Assembly: GCA_030267965.1 (NCBI GenBank)
Contig: BRYA01000289.1
Coordinates: forward strand, 1-23,739
Origin: Triparma columacea
Taxonomy: Eukaryota > Sar > Bolidophyceae > Parmales > Triparmaceae
Length of the DNA: 23,739 nt
Reading direction: 5' to 3'
Part shown: piece after piece, positions 1 through 9,240 of the stretch
How the letters are laid out: each line of letters begins with the position of its first letter
How positions within the stretch are numbered: position 1 is the stretch's first letter
Translations under genes and position numbers: made by a program
The notes under the pieces: generated by a model
What the model saw: only the letters and a program-made list of their open reading frames with translations
Told to the model about the DNA's origin: nothing
The model's database searches: none

Positions 1-55
1 GCCATTCATTCGCCTCCCCCCCCCCCTCCCCCCCCCCCCCCTCCGCTCCTCGCAG
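1..55 (+). other. 3' end of an intron (polypyrimidine tract and acceptor)
   Basis: Positions 14-41 are almost pure C, interrupted by a single T, and are followed by CTCCTCGCAG at 46-55. This is a polypyrimidine tract and an AG acceptor. The coding frame of the zinc finger opens directly at 56. The donor lies left of the window, so the gene has at least one earlier exon that cannot be seen. The tract is unusual in being C-rich rather than T-rich. Confidence 0.75.
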
Positions 56-1022
56 AAAGGACACCCGTGGCACTGCAGCCTGTGCGGGAAAAAGAACCGT
101 GGTGTCCAGATGGCGTGTCTGACATGCGGCAGACCGCAGCGTTTTTTTTATCAAGAGATTCCGCCCCGCGCACGGGCAGGCGTACGCCGAACCCATCCGG
201 TCCGTCCAGGCGCAGTACCTCTACAAGGATAAGGATGACGAGGATAATGTGAACCAGTTGGATGGGGGCAAGTGGACTCCGTTGCACAATGCTGCGATGG
301 CCGCCAACCCAGGGCTCATCGAGGGCCTCTTGAATTCCGGCGCTGTCATTGAGGCGTGCACAACGGCCGGTTTCCGCCCGCTCCACTTTGCCTGCCGATC
401 GAACTCCGTTAATTGTGTTGAAGCCCTTCTTCACTTTGGGGCTATTGTGAACTGCAAGACTAACAACTCAAAGCTGACTCCTCTCCATGTCGCTGCGAAG
501 CACGGGCACCCCGATATTGTATCCCTCCTCGTTAAGAAAGGTGCAGACGTCCACGCCATGGACTCTGGGCTCAAAGCGCCTCTGCACTTTGCCGCCATCG
601 AAGGCAACGTAGACGCCGCTATTGTGCTCATGAAGGCCGGGGCTAAGCTCGACGAGAAAGACGCCGACGGCTGGTCATCTAAGCAGCTCGCCGAGTTCTA
701 CGGGCACACAACCTTCGTCGAGTACATCTTCCGCCTCGAACACCCGGGCATTGCCATGGGCAGGATTGACGAGTTCCCCCCTCAGAAGTGGCACAGCCAG
801 GTGTACAGTCACGTTAGGGAAGATGTCGAGAAGCGGAAGCAGGTCCTTGCAGAGAGTCAAATGATTCAGGCCGAGGTTCAAGAGATGATGAGGCTGTACA
901 AAGGGGGAAAGTCGTTTCTCGAAAGCTCGTTTCATGCCGAACAGACCAGAGAGCTAAGCGCTGACGAGGAGAAATTAAGGGAGGAATCCAAGTTGCTCGC
1001 AGCTGCCCGTATGCAGCTGTAA
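56..1022 (+). CDS. RanBP2-type zinc finger and ankyrin-repeat protein, 3' part, with an apparent frameshift
   Basis: The exon opens after the acceptor at 55 and ends at TAA 1020-1022. In the first frame (56 to about 148) it reads HPWHCSLCGKKNRGV and then a second CxxC pair. This fits the RanBP2-type zinc-finger pattern W-x-C-x2-C-x3-N-x6-C-x2-C exactly. After an eight-T run at 142-149 the open frame moves by one base and continues as an ankyrin protein. Ankyrin signatures such as TPLHNAA, RPLHFAC, TPLHVAAKHG and APLHFAA mark four clear repeats plus a weaker fifth. They are followed by a charged helical tail ending AARMQL. RanBP2 fingers bind RNA, Ran or ubiquitin, and ankyrin repeats bind proteins; the partner here is unknown. 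One T fewer in the run would join both domains in one frame. I therefore read the break as a homopolymer-length error or recent mutation. The N-terminus is missing. Confidence 0.82.
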
Positions 1023-1186
1023 TTCATGTTAACTGTTAGATCAAAAAATAACTTTTGATTTGATTGCTGTGTTACCGACAAATTGTCCATCCTGACAAGT
1101 GGATCCTTCCGTTCGCATCTTTTCTCTTCATCGCCGACAAATTGTCCATCCTGACAAGTGGATCCTTCCGTTCGCATCTCTTCTCT
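1023..1186. other. Short tail-to-tail spacer
   Basis: This 164-bp spacer separates the stop of the ankyrin gene (+) from the stop of the orphan membrane gene (-). It is largely occupied by a 59-bp tandem duplication (1075-1192). I see no gene in it. Confidence 0.7.
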
Positions 1187-1192
1187 TCATCG
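1075..1192. repeat. Tandem duplication, two copies of 59 bp
   Basis: Copy 1 is 1075-1133 and copy 2 is 1134-1192, both beginning CCGACAAATTGTCCATCCTG. They differ at one position by my reading (TTTTCTC versus TCTTCTC near the end). A partial third unit, TCTCTTCTCTTCA, follows. The last six bases overlap the 3' end of the reverse-strand gene, including its stop codon. Confidence 0.93.
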
Positions 1193-2308
1193 TCTCTTCT
1201 CTTCAGAATCCCCAACGATGATAGACTCGGCCTGGCGGACAATGCTGGGGCGATGGGCTACCGACCATCGCGTCATCTTCCTCGAGAGGCTGCCAAAGAC
1301 GACCCCCAGCGCCCTGGTCATCACGTAGAGGATGGCGTCCGAGGCCTCTATGATGACCCAAAGCGTCAACTTGATGGCCTCGATGTGTACCGCAGTCCAT
1401 CTCTTGAGGAGGATGTCGTCAATCTTTCTCTGCTCAATCTCTTCGTTATGCGATTTTATACCGTGGTGGTGGTAGCACTTGTTAATCGTAGGGCAGGAAG
1501 AATGGAAGGGGAGGCCTTTGATTATGACTTCGCTCTCGTAGAACTTTTCGGTGTGCTCCCGGATGACCTTCTTGTTGTCGTCGGTGAATTTGTCGAACTC
1601 CCCAACATTTCCGTAAATGATATACTTTATCTCTTGCTGAAACCTCAACTCGAAGGAGGAACGCGTCCTGCGATGAGCACACGGGAGGATGTTGGCTGCC
1701 AGGCGTGTTGACAGTTTCCAAGACTAGCTTCGCACGCACCGCACTCACCTGAACTTCTTCTGCATCTGTCTCTTGCAATTCCAGAGGAACGCGGAAGCAG
1801 AAAACCTGAGGCCGATGAACCACGCAAGGAGCATTCTTCCAGGGAAATCTGTGGTGGCTAGTCTCATGAGCACTTTCAACAAACTCATGGGGTTGACTCC
1901 AATCAGCATGAGGGGAAGGATGAGAAAGACCAAAATCGGCAAATGAAGTGCCGTCGCAGTTACAAAATAGTTGGCCTAAAGTAGGTGAGCGGGTGGTTAG
2001 GAGGGCTCTTTCATCTGAGACTCTCAAAAAAACACTCTCACCTTACTCTCAACCTTTCTCCTTAGCAAACTCTTCACTTTGAACCTCGACCTGATGTAAG
2101 CCTCCCGCTGCTCGTCGTTTTCAATCCCCTCGAATATTGACCTCTCAGAGTCGTTCAGGTATTCGAGCCCAGCATCAACAACACTAACATGGCCGGCGAA
2201 CATCCTCCCTGCTCCCAACATCATTGTCCTCCGTCTTGGGGTCCATAAAGAACCCTCACTTCGATTGCTTCCACCGGAAGACTCTGTGGGCGTAGAGGGC
2301 GTTGGCAT
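1187..2308 (-). CDS. Orphan multi-exon membrane protein (324 aa)
   Basis: I do not recognise this family. ATG is at 2308-2306. The exons are 2308-2042, 1975-1749 and 1667-1187, and the introns are 66 and 81 nt, both starting GTGAG. Frames join exactly (phase 0, then phase 2), giving 324 residues. The N-terminus is Ser/Thr/Pro-rich. It is followed by a charged segment containing ERSIFEGIENDEQREAYIRS. Exon 2 encodes two hydrophobic segments (around LPILVFLILPLMLIGV and MLLAWFIGLRFSASAFLW). Exon 3 carries a Cys/His patch (CPTINKCYHHHG) and a third hydrophobic stretch (LTLWVIIEASDAILYVM). It is probably an integral membrane protein with a long polar tail. It is divergent from the F-box/WD40 gene, with only about 50-86 bp between the two ATGs. 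Gene structure is well supported; function is unknown. Confidence 0.78.
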
Positions 2309-2358
2309 GTTGTCAAAGAGGAATCAGAGGGGGATTTATTTGCAAGGCATGGAAAGTG
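2309..2358. promoter_or_regulatory. Short divergent promoter region
   Basis: About 50 bp separate the ATG of the reverse membrane-protein gene (2308) from the first in-frame ATG of the forward F-box gene (2359). The gap is 86 bp if the second ATG at 2395 is used. Both promoters must overlap or lie inside the neighbouring 5' regions. I see no clear TATA element. Confidence 0.4.
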
Positions 2359-4490
2359 ATGGCATTTATTTTTTCTCTTTTTAATAACGGATTGATGGAG
2401 GAGGACAAGGCATCATGGTTAAACTTCCTTTTGGGAACGCTTGATGTGAAGTGTCATGCGAATGCTGGGCAATCGGCCTCTAAAATAGAGAGTGTCCCTG
2501 ACACTGTCCTTGAGTACTGCCTCTCTCTTGCCGGGCCGCGGGCAGTGTTGAATGTTGCCTCCTGTTCCAGCTACCTGTTCTGCAGGATATGTGCATCCCG
2601 CACAATGTTTGATCTGCTTCACTTTCAAACCTTCGGGTGCTACCTGCCGGAGGGCGGAGGGGTTGGAGGGGAGGGGAAAACGCTCTACTTCATGAGGTTG
2701 TTCCGGTCAATGCAGTTTATGCGGAAGAAAATCCCGGGCGTTGAAGTTTTGTTCAGCAAAGGGTTGGGGGGGGGTGAGTGGAGGAAGGGAGATGCGGGTC
2801 ACGGGTCGCGGGCTGCACCATTTTGCTCCGTCCTCTGCCCCCCTCCCAGGGTACGGAACAAGTTTGATGGAATGATAGACAAGGAGGGGGGGGGGGGGGG
2901 GGTTGGGGGGAAGGGGGGGGGGGAATGGAGACTCTTCGTTGGGCGCGCAAGCGGAGAGATCGAAGTTCACTCTCTAGGTTTGGACGAAAGCTACGGTGGT
3001 GGTGGTTCGAGGGAGGAGGTGAGGATGACAGTGCTTCTGGGGTGGAATTGCAGGGTTGACACTACGACAGCAGAAAAGCGTTCTAACCTCAACTCCCCGT
3101 TCTCCCTCTCCCCAGAGCCATTCTTCTTTAGGTCTACTTACATCCCCGCTCAAAGAAAACGTTTTGTGCGTCTGCTTGGACACCTTTGAGGAGAGGTTGT
3201 TTGCTGGCGGCGACGGCGGGGTTGTTCGGTGCTGGGATACGAACACATTTGAGGAGATCTCAGGAGTCGCTGAGGATATTTCCGCCTGGAAGGAGAAAAT
3301 GCAAGATGGTTGTATGTCGGCTTACAGCATGGTGCACTTTGACCCGTACGAAAAGCAGCAAAGGCAGATTCGCATGAAAAGGGGGTTCTTGGAAAGGGAA
3401 GGTGGAAAGTTGGATTGCGGGAGGGGAAATTTGATCATTGGCAATTTGAACGGAGACGTTGTGATTTGGGACTTGGAGGTCAAGGCAGTGTCCGCGCTGT
3501 TGATAAGCAACAGGCAGGACGAGTATTTAGGGGCCTGTAACGCGGTTGCTGTGGTGAAGCGGGGGGGTGGGGGGAGAGAACGTATCGTAAGCTTGGCTGG
3601 GGAGGGGAGGGAGGCTCACATCTGGTCTAGTAAGGATGTATGGGACGCAGTTCCAGAGGTTGAGGGGAGGTGAGTCGTGGCGAGCGAAGCGAGCTGCAAG
3701 AAGGTTATAAAATATGATGCGTATAAATCTAATATACCATCTGACAAACGCCCCGTCACGTAGCATCGTCGTTGCCACCCCTTTGAGAACAGTTGCTCTG
3801 GATGGCGTGTACTCTTCCCTACTAATCCTTGACAGCTTGGATTTCACCTTCATTGTCGGCAATGCCAAAGATCCACTCATCAAAACGTTCACTTTTGAGG
3901 AGAAGGAAGAGGGAGGAGGAGGCGTCGCTATCACGGGCGGTCTTGGGAGAATATTGAGCTGGAGCGCAGGAGAGGCCTTAACGCTCCTGGAGGAGGGTGC
4001 AGAAGAAGGCGCGGGCCTTGGGGCGTCAAGCATGATGATCTTTGGTGAGAGCCTAATCGTAGGCGGGTGCGACGGCAAAATTAGAGTGTGGCAGAACATC
4101 AAGGAGGTGGTGAAGGATGGGGGGAGCTCGGTCAGCATATGTGATGCCACCTTCAACGCGGTCGAATGCGATGGTGTGTGCCCAGTTCAAGGACTGCACT
4201 CGTTTGGAGGAACACATGGAGGGGGAGGGGGGGGGGGGGAGGCCCTTGCACTTGTAACAGTCGGCTGGGACAGGACCATGAAAGTGATGGTGCCGGCATG
4301 TTATAATGGAGGAGAAGGGGGGGGGAGGGATGACGGAGAGGAGGGGGGGGGAGGGGTTGTTAGTGAGGGGGACAACATGATGTACCTGTACTCCAACTAC
4401 GCAGAGATGGAGGGGGGGGCGAGCTTTGAGGTCGAAGCAACGTATGGGGTCGAGGAAAGGTTGTTGGGTGAAAGGGAGGAGGAATTGGAT

Positions 4491-4522
<32 letters not shown>

Positions 4523-4829
4523 GGAGGGAGAAGAAGATGACGACGAAGAAGAAGACGATTGGGCAGAGTTGAATATTGAAGAGAGGACTGAGGGAGGAGA
4601 GAAGGACGACAGAAGGCCGTTCGACCTTCATATAGACGAAGGCGAACTCGGCATTGCGACACCGGCCCTTCTTACCGACAGATCCAACTTCAGCTTGGAC
4701 GCAGAAATAAACAAAGTACTTGGAGATACCACAAAGAAAGACGTAGGAAAAGAGGGCAGGAGAGACTGGCGAGCTGCCATGGCAGCACTAGATGGGGTGC
4801 TCTTTGGGGGCGGAGAGAACGAGGGGTAA
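2359..4829 (+). CDS. F-box/WD40-repeat protein (FBXW-like, about 759 aa)
   Basis: This is probably an SCF ubiquitin-ligase substrate adaptor. An F-box-like stretch starts at VPDTVLEYCLSLAGPRAV (about residues 50-95). WD40-type blades follow, for example LFAGGDGGVVRCWDT, LIIGNLNGDVVIWDLE, VAITGGLGRILSWS, LIVGGCDGKIRVWQN and LVTVGWDRTMKV, about seven in all. The C-terminus has a long Glu/Asp run and ends at TAA 4829. Clear introns are 3019-3115 (97 nt, phase 0) and 3670-3763 (94 nt, phase 2); both restore the frame exactly. A further intron-like segment at 2774-2849 has GTGAGT and a pyrimidine-rich CAG, but removing it breaks the frame. The 759-aa length therefore assumes it is retained. Gly runs encoded by G tracts interrupt the blades. 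The start is ATG 2359; ATG 2395 is an alternative. Confidence 0.83.
2886..2923 (+). repeat. G-homopolymer tracts, possible G-quadruplex
   Basis: Runs of 17, 6 and 11 G (2886-2902, 2905-2910, 2913-2923), separated by TT and AA, lie inside the coding sequence and encode a Gly-rich loop. Other G runs occur at 2766-2774, 4222-4240 and 4317-4355 in the same gene. Such runs can form G-quadruplexes and are prone to length errors in sequencing. Confidence 0.75.
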
Positions 4830-5358
4830 ATTTGAAGTATGGATGCCGTTGCATGTAATGTAATACACTATATTTGGACCGAATTTCCATACCAGGAGTT
4901 ACGCTACTATCTCCTACGGGTAAACAAATCCAGGATTTTTCGTGACCATGTGAGATTCTTGTCAATAAAAGTTTATATACATATATATACTATTTCATGT
5001 ATGATAATTAAATAATGATAATGAATGTGTAAATGGAATCAGTAATGAAAATTTGACTACTTCTGTGACAATTTTTTGAATATTTATAATTTAATATTGA
5101 TTCAAATATTTTGAAGTCATAACATGTTATACATTAGATTTATTCATACTGTTTTGAAAACTTTAAAAAAATATTTTCACTATTTATCAAGATCCAATTT
5201 AAGATATATAAATATACAAATTTATGTTTTTATTTGATTCCGTAAAGTATCATAGTTTTTTTAAGTCTCAATTAATCAATTTCATTTTGCCGATTTTTGT
5301 CAATTTTTGATCAATTTTCAATTTGTGTGTTTTCAACGTTATCTGAGAAATGTCTAGC
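4830..5358. other. AT-rich intergenic island between convergent genes
   Basis: No gene is visible in these 529 bp. A hand count of 4981-5280 gives 55 G/C in 300 (about 18% GC), against roughly half in the flanking genes. The composition shift is sharp on both sides. The region holds an AATAAA at 4964-4969 and an alternating TA stretch near 4974-4990. No long ORF or inverted-repeat ends were seen. It is far longer than the other tail-to-tail spacers in the window (83-164 bp). Confidence 0.8.
4964..4969 (+). terminator. Candidate polyadenylation signal of the F-box/WD40 gene
   Basis: AATAAA lies 135 nt after the stop at 4829 and at the left edge of the AT-rich island. The match is exact but short, and such hexamers occur often by chance in AT-rich DNA. 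Confidence 0.4.
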
Positions 5359-6437
5359 TTATACGCTTTCGATCAGCGGCCTTGTATCTATGCCCTCCCC
5401 GAACCCTCCTAGGTCATTTAATATGGCAGCTGCCCCCCCCACCTCGTCAACACCCCCGTCCGCCTTACTGACACTTCTACTGTCGACGATAATCGACGAC
5501 TCGCTAAACCTGCTCTGTCTTTCCTCTAGTTCTATTTCTGCGAGGGCTTTCTTGGCGTAAAAATTGACTGCAACTGTCGTCACGACTGTTGACACGAGTC
5601 CGGCAACCAGGATGATGTTCCTTTCCTTTCCCCCGCCACCACTTGTTCCGTTGGCTGCCTCGTCCAGATCGCTAAGTCCACTCCCTATGAATGTACAGAC
5701 CGTCGTCCAGGGCAGTCCCCCGATACTTCCTACTACAAAGGAGTAGAAACGCATACCCGTGACTCCTGCTACATAGTTAAAGACGTTCCAAGGAATATAT
5801 GGGACGAGCCTAAGGAGAATAGCCATTTTGGTCCCTTCCTTCTTCATCGCAATGTCAACAGCCCGAACAATCCTCATCTTGTTTTTTCTGATGTAGCCCT
5901 TGACAGTCTTCCTCAAATAGTATCTGCCAAGGAGGAACGCCACGCAGCCTCCCGCCGTGGTCCCGACCCAGCACGCGAGAATGTTTACGACGATGCCGTA
6001 TGTGGGGTAGCGTTCCGAGAATGCAAACCCCCCCCCTGAGGGAAGGAGGACAGGAGTTAGACGATGATTGGAGACACTGGTATGGATACCACCGTGTTAC
6101 TTGACTCACCCACAATGAAAATCGTAGCTGGAATCCCCAAAATCGTTAAGAAGAAGAGCATCGTTGCCAAATACAACACACCCTTGTCCCCACTATTTTG
6201 GATGAACCTATTGAGGTCAAGCATCCAACCTAAAATGTACTGCGTTGTAAAAGTGTCCACGGCAATATACGAGAACAACCCAACTACGAAGACCACTAAG
6301 ATTATCTTGGAAGCGTGCTCTCTCTTGCAGCATTTCCCCCACCATTTCCCATGTTCCGGCGTCACCAAGGTTGCCTCAGTCAATCTTCTCATTGCCTCCT
6401 CAACAGGCGAGAGGGGCTGGTACGGAGCATGAGCCAT
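5359..6437 (-). CDS. TVP38/TMEM64 (VTT/DedA-type) membrane protein (334 aa)
   Basis: ATG is at 6437-6435 (MAHAPYQPLS). Exons are 6437-6110 and 6035-5359, with a 74-nt intron (6109-6036, GTGAG to CAG). The split codon and the following G run read GGGFAF in frame, and the stop is TAA at 5361-5359. After a cytosolic N-terminus there is a first membrane segment (IILVVFVVGLFSYIAV). A second segment leads to ATIFIVGGGFAF. The family's conserved core follows, with RLVPYIPWNVFNYVAGVTGM and then SIGGLPWTTVCTFIGSGL. A last hydrophobic segment (LVAGLVSTVVTTVAV) precedes an acidic tail. VTT proteins of the Golgi/ER include lipid scramblase-type members (TMEM41B/VMP1) and TVP38/TMEM64. The central motif supports family membership firmly. 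The exact compartment and substrate cannot be told. Confidence 0.9.
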
Positions 6438-6590
6438 CGAAACTCGTGATGTGATGTGCACTATTAGTTTCCAGGCTAAGTCTCTCGTCCTAGGCTTTTC
6501 GACAAATTCTTTATCTTCGACCCGTCGAGAATTAATTTTCGACTTTCCTTCTCCCGAGTTTTTTTGTCTTCAAATTTCATTGCTAATTCG
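6438..6590. promoter_or_regulatory. Divergent promoter region
   Basis: This 153-bp gap lies between the ATG of the TVP38-type gene (-) and the ATG of the ZSWIM2-like gene (+). It is T-rich towards the right gene (TTCTCCCGAGTTTTTTTGTC). No recognised element was found. Confidence 0.4.
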
Positions 6591-9157
6591 ATGTCCAGAT
6601 GTCATGAATACATCAACAAGCCCCCTAACGACTGGACAGCCGATGTCGAGCGTATGCGGGCGACGCCTCTTTTCTTGATGTCAACCTTGGGCCCAACAGT
6701 ATTTGTGATAAAGCAGGCGGAGATCGAGAGGCCCTTCAAGGTTTACATTGGGGACAACCAGCGCTGTAGCTGTGGCGGTGGCGAGGGCAGAGGCGCACTC
6801 TGTATACACCTTATGTATGTCATGATTAAAGTTCTTAGGGTTCCGGACAACAACCCTTTGAGCTGGCAGCTGTCCCTCGTTGACAGTGAGGTGACAAATA
6901 TCCTTGCTGGGCGAATAGGCAGCTCAAGGCGGAGCGGAGGCCCTGGAAGAACACATGCGTTCCTGCGGCGAGGTTCTGGTACCGCTTCGTCAGAGGGCTC
7001 AGCTTCTTCTCGTCAAGCAGATGATGGTGCTCCCAAGAGGGAGAGGAAGGTGAGATGTTGGGCGACATGGTCCAGCCAAAGAGCGATGCAGCTCATTCGC
7101 AGCTAACCCAATTATGCGATCGTCCACTTCCACGACCACTTCCGCGGCTCGCTTCTCTTTGCTTCTCTTCGCTTCACTTCACTCGCCGGTCTTGCAGGAG
7201 TTGGATGAGGAGGATATTTGCCCCATCTGCCAAGAGGACATGACTCCCGAGGAGCTCAAAAATGATCTTCTATGCTATTGCGAGGACTCCTGTGGATCTA
7301 ACTTCCACGTCAAGTGCCTGAGAATGTTTGCCACCCACGCGAAGTCGGAGAAAAAAAAGGTCCTTTGCCCCATGTGCAGGGGCGAATGGGGCGAGCTCCC
7401 GTCCGAGCCTGTTCGGAAACCCCGTTTCAATGTCAATATGCCTACTGTCAAGTGCAAGTCGTGCAAAATAGTCTGCAGGGGGAACTTCTACAGGTGAGTT
7501 AGAAACGTCTGTTGGTGCACAAATCCAAACACAAATGCTCACGCAAACCCCCTTTGCGGCTCGTTTCGCTGGCCTCTCGCTGCAGATGCGCCACCTGCAT
7601 CTCGCCCTCCTTTGATTTCTGCCGAAGGTGCTTTGCTTCACCTACCAATTCCTTTAACCATGATATGAGGCACGTGTTTGTCACGGCCGACGCTGGAATG
7701 TATCCCACTGTTTGGAAGGCGGCCGTTCCTCCCGTCGATCGCACCAACATATACTCGATGCTGCAGGGGAGAGACCTCAGCGAGAATGATTACCACCTGC
7801 TACTTTCCCTTGACGGCGACAACGTCCCTCCTCTCCACAGGCATTTGGTTCAAGCTCTAGAAAAGGTGGCATTGAATGATCTGGAAAACATTTCAGAAAC
7901 CAGGTGCAACATTTGTACCTCGCTTCTGTCCATTGATCCCGACTTGCGTCGCATGTGCTGTAAAAACCGTTGCGTGGTTCACGAGTCATGCGCCTTGTCT
8001 TTCTTTATCGAGACTGAGAGCGATTCCAGCGGCCGTGGTGCTGCGAGCTCTTCCTGCCCTTGCTGCGACGACGAAAGACCTTTGTTTCCCAGCCTGAGGA
8101 GGCAACCGAGAAGGAAGCGCGAAACTCCTCAGGGCGAAGAGAATGCCAACCTGAATTGCGTAAGCGCTGCTGACCCGGGCGACGAAGTTCTCTCCCGAAG
8201 ACAGGCATGCGGGGACAGCGTCTCTTCAGGCTTTGTCGTTTCGGGAAATGTTTTCGGAGGAATATCTGGCTCCTCCATGTCAGGAACTGGTCGACCCCCA
8301 GTCCAGGCGAGGATGGGAGTTGTTGGTACCACTACCAGGCAAGGCGGTATTGCACAGGGTTTCCGCTTGAGATCGGCAGGGGAGGGCCCCACCCTCACGT
8401 CAACATCCCAAGCACCTCAAATAGGCTCCCAGGGCATTTCGTTGTCCTCGCAAAGCATGGCCATCGAGGGCTTGCAAAGTAGAGGCACCCTGAGGAGAAG
8501 CGATTCTGCGCCAACATCGCTCTCAGAGACTCCCGCAAACAGCCTCCGTGGTACAATCAATAGAAGGTGAGTAGAGAGGCGATGAAATGAAATCTCTGAC
8601 ATAGCCTCAATATTATCTTAACCTTCATGACCTGACCTCGCTTCGCTCATCGCAGGATGGAAGGGAGGAGGGCTGGAAGGGCCAGGGAGCGGCAGACGGA
8701 AGGGCTCAGGAGGCACCAAATTCACAGATCACCAGTGACAACCTTGACACGTGGTCTGGCTGAGAATTCAAGAGTGCGGGGAGCTGGCACAGAAGGGGCA
8801 GCAGGAGGATTGACAGGAGGATTGACAGGAGGATTGACAGGAGGTTTGAGCACAATGTTGCTAACCAATTCGGACCTCAATCCCGGGACGAGGTCCCTCT
8901 CTACCAGGACGCCGTCTCCCAGCCATACATTTAGTGCTGGAGGGACTTTTGGTCGAAGTGCGAGGCTGAGCGCCGGAGCAGGGAGCAGGAGGAAGGAAAC
9001 AAGAAAACCTCCTCAACACGAGCCCCTCGCTCTTTCTCTATCCGGGTTGACCGTTTCTTCGCGCATGGAGCAAGAGCAGGCCGTAACCCAGGCTACATCA
9101 AGAATCCCAGCAGGGCCTGTTTTCCAAATCCCTGTAGTTCCCTTGACGAGCGAATAA
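6591..9157 (+). CDS. ZSWIM2: ZSWIM2-like E3 ubiquitin ligase: SWIM, RING, ZZ, RING (745 aa)
   Basis: Exons are 6591-7049, 7198-7493, 7586-8566 and 8656-9157. The introns (148, 92 and 89 nt) all begin GTGAG, and phases (0, 2, 2) restore the frame. Domain order: a SWIM finger at about residues 48-75 (CSC, then CIH after nine residues); a first RING at about 161-212 (CPIC ... CPMC); a ZZ finger at about 232-285 (CKSC ... CATC ... FCRRCF, then H residues), whose middle is created by the second splice junction; and a second RING variant at about 359-415 (CNIC ... HESC ... CPCC). This order is characteristic of ZSWIM2, a self-ubiquitinating E3 known from animals. The C-terminal 330 residues are Ser/Gly/Arg-rich and disordered, with four LTGG repeats. 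ATG 6591 is the first in frame. It is convergent with the next gene, 83 bp away. Confidence 0.88.
8807..8848 (+). repeat. 12-bp coding tandem repeat (LTGG)
   Basis: The unit GGAGGATTGACA is repeated in tandem, with a last copy altered to GGAGGTTTGAGC, giving GGLTGGLTGGLTGGLS in the tail of the ZSWIM2-like protein. The near-identity at DNA level points to recent slippage expansion. Confidence 0.85.
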
Positions 9158-9240
9158 TTGATGAGCGTTGAACTATGAGCACAAATTTTGTATACCAAAA
9201 ATATAATAATGACCTTATCTTCAGTTCATCAATTCTTTTT

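Noticed and set aside
67..252. Forward ORF of 61 aa over the zinc-finger exon
   Set aside because: It is the third frame of the exon; the zinc-finger and ankyrin frames explain the same bases.
1482..2027. Reverse ORF of 181 aa
   Set aside because: It overlaps exon 2, intron 2 and exon 3 of the membrane-protein gene in another frame; the in-phase spliced model is better and shows hydrophobic helices.
4053..4631. Reverse ORF of 192 aa rich in Leu, Phe and Pro
   Set aside because: It is the antisense of the Glu- and Gly-rich tail of the WD40 gene; its composition follows from GAG and GGG codons.
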